In this document: piece after piece, positions 48,801-64,000 of the stretch
How positions within the stretch are numbered: position 1 is the first letter of the stretch
Layout: every line of letters begins with the position of its first letter
NCBI RefSeq assembly: GCF_030253575.1
Contig: NC_080562.1
Location: forward strand, 43,377,852 to 43,441,851
Direction of reading: 5' to 3'
Source of the DNA: Rhododendron vialii
Taxonomy: Eukaryota; Streptophyta; Magnoliopsida; Ericales; Ericaceae
Length of the DNA stretch: 64,000 bases
Notes under the pieces: model-generated
Told to the model about the DNA's origin: nothing
Database searches by the model: none
The model's input: the letters and a program-made list of their open reading frames with translations, nothing else
Position numbers and translations under genes: made by a program

Positions 48801-51800
48801 CTCAAGCTTGTGATAAGTGACCTAAGCATTTAGCAACCCGATGCTGTGATTAAAACAAGTATACAGACAAAGCCACATGCAATTTAAAGCGGCATTCAGA
48901 AATCATTTCCACTAATAGAGTAGACTGTAGAGCCACAAATGGGACAACAACAATTATGTTGTGGGGCAAAAATCAGACTGCAGTAATAAACTAGGCAGGC
49001 TTTCTTTCCCTTTTTTCTAATTTTACCTTCATCCACATTCTGGCGTGCCCTTCTTTTCTGATGAAGAAAACAGCAAAATGCAAGTACAGACAGAAAGCTT
49101 ATTACACCAACAGAAACAGCAATCCCGACGATCAAGCCAGTCTTACTCTTCTTACTGCTGGTTGGAGGTTTGTTACTAACACTGGGGATGAAGTCTGCTA
49201 AAAAAAGATTAGTTGTCATAACTTGGCATCAATGTACTCAAATATCATGATTAAGTTTCTCAGTCGCATTTTATGTTTTTGAATTATATTACCTGGGGTG
49301 GCAATGATTGCTGAAACAGAAGGTCCATATGTACCTTGACTAGGCACACAGCAAGTCCCTTTACCAGCCCAAAAGAGATGGATTTCAAGGTAGTTTTCAG
49401 ATACCTGCGCCTTGAATTCCTTCTGAACAGCTTGGAAAGAGGTCCCACCTGCCTCCTTTCGTATGTCAAAATCCTTCCACACCAGATTCCCCTATAATGC
49501 CCAAGTTCAGCATTAAAAAGGACAAAAAACAAAAAACATATATATGTATAAGAAGTAGAAGAGACAACATGAACAAAAAAAAGACTAACTAAAGTTGGAT
49601 AGACACAAAGCATGGGTGTCTTCGTCTGTTCTTCCAAAAACTATTGTTTTGGAAACTAAATAGAAAACTTCGAGAAGGAACCACTGAGGCAGTTTTTGTC
49701 TTGCATATTTGGAAAAACCATCATTGATACAACAATAAAGTACCATGGAAAGGGAACACATTTTGGAAAACAAAAGGCTGGTGATAAAATCATAGAAACA
49801 GATTCAAGGAAGAAATCCAAAGGGTAATTGACTGGTGCAATGGTGAATTAAGAAAGCAAGTAGAAAACGAATTTTGATTGTAGGAAAGGAAAAAACAAAT
49901 TCTAGAAAAGAACTAGATAAAATCATGTAGGTTTGGACCAAGAAATTAACACACACACACACACACAAAACAAATCAATTCGAGAACCGCAAAGTCCTAG
50001 AATTGAGGGTCTAAAACCCCTTTAGGTCATGCCTCAGCAGTTGCTTTTGACCATTTGGCTATTTCAGACCAAACACGAGTCTTCCAGAGTGGACCAGCCA
50101 TCATTGAAACTTCACTATACGATCACTTCGTTCTATGTATTGGGTGACAACCAGGTCTGTGGCAAATGAGAAAAATACTACTGTACAAGGTGCTAAGACA
50201 CATGCTGTAGAAGAGACAACATGGTTTAAGTCTAAATGCTGCCATTTTGAGTGAATAAGTACCAAAGGTTGAATGTAAACCCAGAGCCCCTTTCCCAGCA
50301 CACTCGACAAGACTGACAACAAGTGAATAAGTACTCTTATAACATAAGACAAACTTGTCCTAATGACCACAAATTCTGTCCTGATGGTTGATCAATTTTT
50401 ACTGCAGGTATAATGAACAGAAAAAGTTTGCTCCAAAGAGAACAGGAAGATGTGAAAAAGCACAGTTTCTAACCCAATACCCCAATAAATCACAGACCTG
50501 GATGTATATATCAAAAACACGCCTCCCGAGACTTCTCCAATTTGTAGGATTGAGGATGGATATCTCTGCAAACTGGAGACTCACGTTATAATATCCATTC
50601 TCAAGCCCTAGCCCATAGTACCTCAGTGATCCAGCAGATATTCGTGCTGTCTGGAAAAGTTCCGAGTCCAAGGTATCTGCGATCTGAGATGAAGAGTTAC
50701 TCGTGTACCGGGCATTGTTGTTCTCGCCAAAGCGTCCAACATTACTTACTGCCCACCTTTTTGTACCAGTCAAGTAATATGTAGCCGGACCCAGAGCCTC
50801 GTTATCCCTCTCATACACAATCTGATTGATTCTGGATGTAATCTGTGGACCACCACACTTAATTGACAAGTTGTAATCTGTGAACAATGGGAAAAGATCT
50901 TCAGATTGAGTTGTACAAACTAGAGATCGAGTCAAATGAACTGAACATGGTGTACAACCACGCACAAGACAGAGTGCACCACGAGTAAAGGAGTGCAACA
51001 AGAAGATATTAGAAAACTTGATCTCATGTTTTCTAGGACTGTTAGCTAAAGGCCCCAAATATTTATATCAAGCTTTCTAATAGTCCTAGTTGACCAACCT
51101 ATGGAATCAATAGCGTATGGCCATTAACATTCTCCTCAAAGGAACACCAATCCAAAAGAGATAATCCTCTTTTTACCTCATGTTGCGGATGTAAAGTGTT
51201 CTAGTCTTAGAATCATGAAAATGGGAAGTTCTAAACTGCACTTACAGATGGGTGGATTCCTATAGCAGGGAAAGTTCCTCTGAAGACAGCTCCATCCTGA
51301 AGGCAGAACCCTGAAAGCAGTAGAAGAATGGATATCGATTACAAAGATATGATGTCTGATAAATCTAAGCAACATCAAGCTCTAGAACTTTCATTAGTTC
51401 TTTTCCAAAATGTTAGTGATGTTAATGCCTACAGCTGAAATGTTTAGTGGGTTCAATAGAAAACAGGCGTCTCAAAATGCAAGTTAAACTTCTAGATAGT
51501 AAAGTAGTGCTGCATCAGATGATATCAGCAACTTCTTGTGCAGACAAGGCCATAACCGTGGATTGTAACTGTTGATCTTCCTCGAGTATAAGTCAAACAA
51601 GGACATGAATAATGGATTGTCTACTATATTTGAGAGGCGACAGGTAGATGGGCTACATTTATCTGGACCATTTATGTTTCATACGCTATGCCAAAGTACT
51701 ACAAACACTCTCAAATATAACAGCACTATCGTGCATGTTTGACTAGCTCATGGTGTTCAACACAAAAAATCATGGGATATCACTGAACTTTTGTTTACCA

Positions 51801-54800
51801 TCATTGAATGCTCAGATATTATGGAGTAACATCAAATATGTACAGCAGGGAGGAAATCACCTGTTGTTTGAACTTTCAATTGTGAAGTCATTCGCAACCA
51901 AGTTGCTACATATAAAAACCCAGATAATATCAACGTTAGCTTCGAGAGAGTAAAATCAATGCAGAAGAGATGAAAATTAGAGAATGTAATTTTAACACGC
52001 TAGTACAGGATGCCATCATGTAAGTGACTTGTTTTGGAAATGAAAACACAAACAGAAAGGGAAACAATAAACATACAGTTGCAAGTCTTGTTGGCTAATC
52101 CAAGAAGGAAAGCTCCCAGACAATTCATTGTATGACACATCTCTGCAGGCAATTACATAATAGAAATTTCAATCAATCTTCCAAAACCTACATAACAGAT
52201 CACTTGGTTAATCTCAAACCTAAGCACTGAAGTCTTGGATTTTATCCAAAGCCTTACATAATACCGTGTTTACATGAATCATTATCCACCAGTTTCGAAA
52301 ACCACTTTGTCCAAATACAGAACCTCTTTGGTTGTTCCCCTTTGCCTCCCAATACGCTTAAACACAGTCTGAATGCCATCATCACCCGAAAAACAAACCT
52401 AGAAATAAATGGACTTGCTTACAGTATCTTTGTACTTTTATCATTGCCTTCCCTAATACAGCATTTTCAAGCATGTGGTAGCAGAGTTTTAAAACAAATG
52501 TGACTCCCAATAGAACTTTATGGCAGCAAAGAATAATTTTTTCTGATTTTCCAAAAGCATGAAATTCTTAGAAACTTTATATTTAACACGGCAAAAAAAT
52601 TGTTCTTGATCATTACAGACCACATGGAAAGAACTTCACCACTTTCATATATTCACATTGGACTGTGGACCATTATGTTAGATTTACTTACACATTCAGA
52701 AGAGACGTACTCTTTTGTGCAGGAAGGGGGCCAGTCAATTTATTATTCCCAAGGAACCTGAATATGAAGAAACTAGTTCAAGCAATAAACAGTAGATCTT
52801 GGAAAGATTTTCCACAACCGAGTACAATATGTTTATTACAAGTAAGAGAGAGAGCTCAAATTGAATAGTGAATCAGGAATCTGTCCAGTTAAATTGTTGA
52901 AGCTCAGATCCCTGGAACATTAGACAAAACATGGTCGTAAGAAATATGAAGTAAATTTCATAATGGTAAATGTAAAGGAAAAAAAAATGGGGTCTGGTTG
53001 TGACTCCATCTTCCTCAACCTGATTATAAACTTGGCAGGTTGAAGTATAGCGGAGCCAACCCAAAATTAAAAGCAATAAGCAACATACAGTTGTGACAAA
53101 CTTCGGTAATCTCCAATATTGGATGGGATAACTCCAGAAATATTGTTATTCCTCAAAATTCTGCAGGACAAGAAACCACCTGGTCAATATAGTCTTGTAA
53201 AAAACCGTGGAGGAGCATGCCAATGAAATATTAGTACAACACAGATTCGTCAGCTATAACCATATCATCTTACAAGACATTCAGAGACTTCATATCCTTA
53301 AGAAATGCCAGTGAGGAGCTTCCATTAGATAAATCACTAATTCTCCTGTTGCATTGTGTAACACAAAAGAGAAGATTCGCTTCATTATATCCAGCATATG
53401 CTAAATCTGAACAAACACTATTGAAAGAGTTAGTACTCACAAGTTCTCCATCAAGGTTAGTTTGGAAAATGATGATGGTATTGCACCTCCAAAGGAATTA
53501 CCCTGAAACCTCCTACAGAAATCTCAAGCATAATGATTCATGGAGTTCTAAAACAAAGGAATCTGAGTATCACTATAAATGGAAAAAAGAAATACATGTT
53601 ATTCATCTTAGTTACCATGCACTGCTATTTAGCTTAAAGTGATCCTACCATCCGAGTATGATAATTGAAATAGAGAAGATTGCTTACAAGCTTTTAAGGT
53701 TTGACAAGTTCCCAATGAATTCAGGTATGCTGCCTGTAAGGTCAATGTCTGAAGCCCACCTGAGATCCCCAATGTTCTCCCTTGGTAAATTAGATCGCAG
53801 AAACTAGTCTGGACATATTTGATTTTCTCAGATAAGATGGAAAATAGGTCAAAAAGCTCTTACATTGTTTGCAGGTTTTGTAGAGAAGAAAATGTTGAAG
53901 GTATAACTCCACTAATTCCAGAACTGGCAATGTACCTGTCAAGGTGGGCATTCAATGCTATGCATATTTACGACAATTGCGGGTAAAAAAGTGATCAAGG
54001 GGAAATGTCTCAGCACTTACAATTGCTCTAACTTTGTTAAATTCCCAAGCTCTAATGGCAGACTGCCAGAGAAGTTATTCATGTCAAATGCCCTGGGAAA
54101 TTAGAAAGTCAAACAACAAGAATACAATGTAAATTGGTTACATAGGAATGGTATGCACGAAACCGTAATATCTTGCAGTTATTTCTATGATTGATTCCGA
54201 TGTTCCACAGAATGAGGTCCTGAATACCACAATATATAGCAAAGAACAGATATTTTGAATGCCAGCAAGTAATACTAGCAAACTACATTGCAAAGAGAAA
54301 CAGATGTTGACACAAATTACAGGCATTTATGTGTCTGTGAGTATGCCTATTGCCTATATACGGGCATTTACTTGGCCTTGCATTCAACAGAAAATCAACA
54401 CAATCAAGTTGGCCTCTTAAGAACTAATGAAGTCAAGAATAACATACAGGGATCTTAAATCAGGAAAACACATACAGTGATCTTAAATCAGCAAGTTTTC
54501 CAAGTTCCTTTGGAACCTGCCCCGATAATGAGTTGATACCCACGGACCTAAGAACAAGAAATGAGATATCAGAAAATTAGAGGAACATATACAACACATG
54601 CATACAATATGTATGAAATCCAATTTTTTTTATAAAAAAAAAAAAAGGTGATCTCACAGGTACTGCATGCGAGTTAGGTTGCCAACGGATGGTGACAGGG
54701 TACCTGTCAAGTAATTTTGGCGCAAGTCACTGCAATAAGTGGAAGAAACTTAGTATCATTTATCAAGGGCTTATTGATGGAAACTATACAAGCATATATG

Positions 54801-56355
54801 CGATAGTGCGTAGCACATAACCCAATATATGGTGAAGTTTTGCACCGTGATTTCAAGGTTGTTTGATAGCAACTGGTACAAACAAAAGAAAAAAAATGGG
54901 AAAACTCAAGGAAGGTACCATACATATTCCACAGGTAAGTCAAAGTCCATAGTTCATCTGGGATTACACCAAAAACACTCAACGAAAAAACTTTCCTGTA
55001 ACAGAAACGGAAAGGAAAGCAGACTGTGAATGAAAGATCTTAACAAACAGTAGTACGAGCTCAAAGTTTTGAACTTCAATTGCTGCATAGATTGATTCCC
55101 CCCAAGCATCAGCTAAACATATGGGCATTTGGGTAGACTCACAGTTGGACAATGTGGCAAGTAGTAGCATCGCATTCACATTTGATGAAGGGATTGTAAT
55201 TTGGATCTACGAAGGGGGTTGAGTCGATGGCAGCTCCACTGCATGGTTCTCCTCCGCTTATGTTCCATTGCTTCGATGGCGCCGATAAACCCCATTTGTT
55301 GAAGATGGAATTCAGAGCACTCACTGCCAACCAAATCCAAAACTATCACACCCAATTATTATTCATACTAACTCCATGACTTACTTATCCAATATTATCT
55401 CCCGCCCTTAATAAATGAATTGTCAGACATGGAGCGAAAATGAAAGAAATGATAACTTAAATAAGTGACACTGGATGATTATTAAACAGTTCATTTTTCT
55501 TTCAAGCATAGGGTGGTCCGTTGTCTTTTTTTATCTTATGTCTTAGATTCGATATCCGGTAACAGTTAATCTGCTCCTGGTAGTAAACGGTGGAATTCAC
55601 TCCAAAAAATTAGTCCAATTGTACGTAAATTCATCCGAACATACTGGATTTAAAAACGATTCTTTTTCACCAAATCTCTCATGTTTTTTGAGGTTTAATG
55701 AAAACCCACCCTCTTTCTTTTGTTTCCCTCTCTCTCAAATTCTCAATCCAAAAGGTATGTAAGCCCACAAGTGGAGTCTGGTAGAATTCTGAAAACGCAA
55801 TGGTGTCCAAAATATCTTTGCTGCTAGGCTGGTTAGATGGAGGTGGATTCCGAGACCTTTGATCATTAAAATCAACCAAGTTAGTCCCACATTATAAACC
55901 ATGCAGAGATAATAATTGAGGATCCACAATTAGGCTCGGTTTGTTGGCCCGGCGTAGCAAGTTTCAAACTCAAACAAACATCACCAAAACAGAGCCATCA
56001 TCCGTATTTTCCAAATTCCAATACTGTTGTGTCTCTGTTAGAACAAGTACTCAATTAGATAATTAGTTTGACTTTGTCTGATATAAACGTAAGTGCTGCT
56101 GGGCTTATATGAATATATTCTTCCTAGTAGACAGAAAAAAAAAAAACAGAACAACAAGAAAACACACACACCGAGAGAGAGACAGAACAATAAGAAAACA
56201 CACACGCCGAGAGATAGAGCACCTTCAGAAGGAGTAGTAGCAGCATTGGAGGTCTGATTTTGAGCTCGAGCCATATGAACAAGGCCAAGGACGAAGAAGA
56301 AGCAAAGAAGCTGCCAAAAGGCCAAGGCATAGACTGATATAGCTGATCCCGCCAT
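45851..56355 (-). CDS. LRR/malectin receptor-like serine/threonine kinase copy B (LRR-VIII-2), intact
   Basis: Twenty-three exons: 56223-56355, 55143-55323, 54924-54995, 54658-54729, 54476-54547, 54021-54092, 53864-53935, 53688-53759, 53441-53512, 53274-53345, 53089-53160, 52840-52911, 52692-52757, 52077-52142, 51246-51310, 50498-50877, 49293-49491, 49027-49194, 48632-48750, 48099-48309, 47776-48007, 47502-47652, 45851-46237. The sum is 3078 nt, 1025 aa, no internal stop. Signal peptide ([18 protein letters not shown]); LRRs in ten 72-bp and two 66-bp exons (about 105-389); malectin-like domain (CGG...[19 protein letters not shown], about 410-600); TM near 623-645; kinase about 680-960 with IAVK lysine, HRDVKASN and [10 protein letters not shown]. 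It is an RD-type kinase close to Arabidopsis At1g56130/At1g56140. Plasma-membrane receptor; ligand unknown. Confidence 0.93.
54442..54491. repeat. 28-bp tandem duplication spanning a splice donor in copy B
   Basis: ACATACAG followed by GATCTTAAATCAG occurs at 54442 and again at 54470. The second copy carries the donor of exon 54476-54547 in gene orientation, so the intron contains a second potential donor 28 nt downstream. Copy A has one copy. Confidence 0.8.
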
Positions 56356-56655
56356 TACTTTCACCTTCCTTTTTACGTCCAGATTTGAAGTAAATACTAG
56401 TTGATGAATGGATTCATTTTCCTAAAAACAGTTGATGAATTGATTCTGTTTGTTCTTTACCTAATTATTACTGTAATTGTGGCAAACTCCTAGTCAGTCA
56501 GAGACATACGTCCATATTGGGTTTACGTTTTTCTTTGTTCTGTGGGCTGCAACTTCAAGTGGAATTAATTAATTAAGAAGTTGGCATTGAATAAGAGACT
56601 CGAGCTGACAATATTGAAAGCTGACGGAATGGACTTTTCTTCAGTCGTTTTTAAA

Positions 56656-56926
56656 TCTTTATCTATCTAATCATAACCATTAAATTACTCTATAAATCCC
56701 ACTGCTCTACTTCTTAAATAATATTAATTGTACAGTTGTCACTAATTAGATTTCATGTTTCGCACGTTGCTCTGTGCTTGAGTTTTTTAATCTTATCTCT
56801 CTATAAATCCTAATCATTGAATTGCTTCATAAATCTTACGGCTCTCTCTCAAACAATATTAATTACACAATTGTCACTTATTAGATCTCACGTTGCGCCG
56901 TGCCTTTAGGCACGGGCAAACCCTAG
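56656..56926 (+). mobile_element. Short Helitron-like element (3' end clear, 5' end tentative)
   Basis: The 3' end has the hairpin GCCGTGCCTTTAGGCACGGGC, then AAACC and CTAG, followed by T at 56927, matching the Helitron end at 10447. A preceding ~130-bp segment is duplicated in tandem, with a decayed hairpin-like GTTGCTCTGTGCTTGAG in the first copy. A TC after A at 56656 is a possible 5' end. Confidence 0.6.
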
Positions 56927-56927
56927 T

Positions 56928-58246
56928 TGGTTTTATTGGACTCCGAGAATTTGTACTCGGTTCTTATTTGCCCAAGTGAAATTCTTTTCACCTGCGGCCC
57001 ACCACCATTATAATCATTGCTCATTTGGTAGGAACCGCAAAATAGTATATTCACGTAAAATCTTAACTTGATCGGACATTGAAAGATATATTAAAAATTA
57101 AATTTTGGATCAATGGTCATGAATAGGTTAACTTTAAAATTATTAACAGGATTAGACCATTCATGATATAGCATATACAATCTGGCGAGAGTTAACAGCT
57201 ATGTTATCAGAATGCGCAAGCGGACTTGAACATCCTGTTATCTGAAAATAAAATAAAATAGAGCTACGTTATCAAAAAACACCAATACCACAGTATATTA
57301 TGTTTTGGAAGGAGCGTTCCAAAATGTGATTCTATTAGACGGCCAATATACCTATCCGAACGGATCTTGAAATATTCTATGACGTTAAAGTAAACATTTA
57401 ACACATGAGTGTCAAAATCATTCTTCTTGATTTTGTTTTCCAAAGTGCTTTTTATTTTTTTCGGTTAATTGACGGTCCACAAGATAACCAAAACCAACAA
57501 CTCAACCAATACAATAAATATGTCCATTATAGAGAAGAAACAAAGAAATAATGATGTTGGATTTTCGAAAGTGCTTAAAAAGACTTGATTTCGAATTTTC
57601 ATGCTGAATTGATGTTTTGAGTTCTTAAAAATCGTCAAATGGGTAGTGATTTCTTTTAGTTTCTACATGTTTTATGGATTCTTGATGACTTTTCTCGAAT
57701 TTCCCAATATTTACATTAGTTTAGGTTTCGTTATTTTTTTTTCTACATGTTTTATGGATTCTTGCTGACTTTTCTCGAATTTCCCTATATTTACATTAGT
57801 TTAGGTTTCGAGGAAACTCCAAGGAGTTGGCACCTTTTCTGCAAATCCAATCTCAAATAAATTAGGATAGACAAATGATTTTGGCACTCCACTTTTTTAT
57901 GATGACACTCCAAAATTTGTCTATTAGTGTAAAAATTATACATAGCAAAACATGCTAAAAGATAAATTTTGCAGTGCTATCATAAAAAAGTGGAATGCCA
58001 AAATCATTTTCCATCAGGATACTCGGCATTCCTTTATTAAAACTTTAAAACCAACCACTAGAGAATTTGACTACATTCTAACATCCTTTTTTCTGTACAT
58101 GCCACAAAAGGTGATAAAGCTAAAATTCTCAACAGCAACAAACGAAAAACAACAATAACCTTCTACAGAAAAGAAATCTCTCGTCATGTATTCTTGTTAA
58201 ACTATTCTCTGTTTCTTCCTTGGTTTGCTTGGGGCGTTAACAAAAA
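56928..58246. other. Spacer between copies B and C
   Basis: No gene recognised; AT-rich. About 58085-58190 resembles 44300-44370 downstream of relic C'. Confidence 0.55.
57661..57810. repeat. 80-bp tandem duplication
   Basis: TTCTACATGTTTTATGGATT begins at 57661 and at 57741. The two copies differ at very few positions over about 70 bp. Confidence 0.85.

Positions 58247-64000
<5,754 letters not shown>

Overview
This is a window of plant nuclear DNA. Split genes with GT/AG introns, receptor-like kinases of the Arabidopsis LRR-VIII-2 type, an F-box gene, an AVT1-type amino-acid transporter and a dense load of plant transposons all point to a flowering plant, most likely a eudicot. I cannot name the species.

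Layout. About 0.5-1.7 kb holds an intronless F-box gene (+). From 2.1 to 11.4 kb there is a nest of transposable elements. It contains MULE-like MITEs broken by LTR-like sequence, a Stowaway MITE, a ~20-bp minisatellite that reverses orientation, and a 5.76-kb Helitron sitting inside that minisatellite. The Helitron itself carries a 2.3-kb Ty3/gypsy-type solo LTR, and a Tourist-like MITE follows. At 11.8-12.4 kb is a small membrane-protein gene (+). At 13.7-15.7 kb is a three-exon AVT1-like vacuolar amino-acid transporter (-). From 19.3 kb to the window end there is a minus-strand tandem array of LRR/malectin receptor kinases. Copy A (19.3-37.1 kb) is broken by a full-length Ty1/copia element in its kinase exon and also carries a young non-autonomous LTR element in an LRR intron. 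C' (44.4-45.1 kb) is a relic last exon interrupted by a hAT MITE. Copy B (45.9-56.4 kb) has 23 exons and reads as an intact 1025-aa receptor. Copy C (58.2 kb onward) is cut off at its 5' end by the window edge.

How it fits together. A and B are close paralogs, and the relic C' is most like C, so the array looks like a duplicated [C-B] block: [C-B]-[C'-A]. Since then one block has decayed: C' is almost gone, A has been inactivated by copia, and the A-C' spacer has filled with MITEs. B, and as far as visible C, keep the kinase catalytic residues. The copia element has LTRs that look identical, a complete gag-pol reading frame and perfect target duplications, so it is a very recent insertion. 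It should leave A encoding a receptor cut off inside the kinase domain.

I see no CRISPR, operon or bacterial-type system. The most notable contents are the precisely resolvable nested insertions and the disrupted receptor gene. Exon boundaries were assigned by hand from splice signals, paralog comparison and reading-frame bookkeeping.
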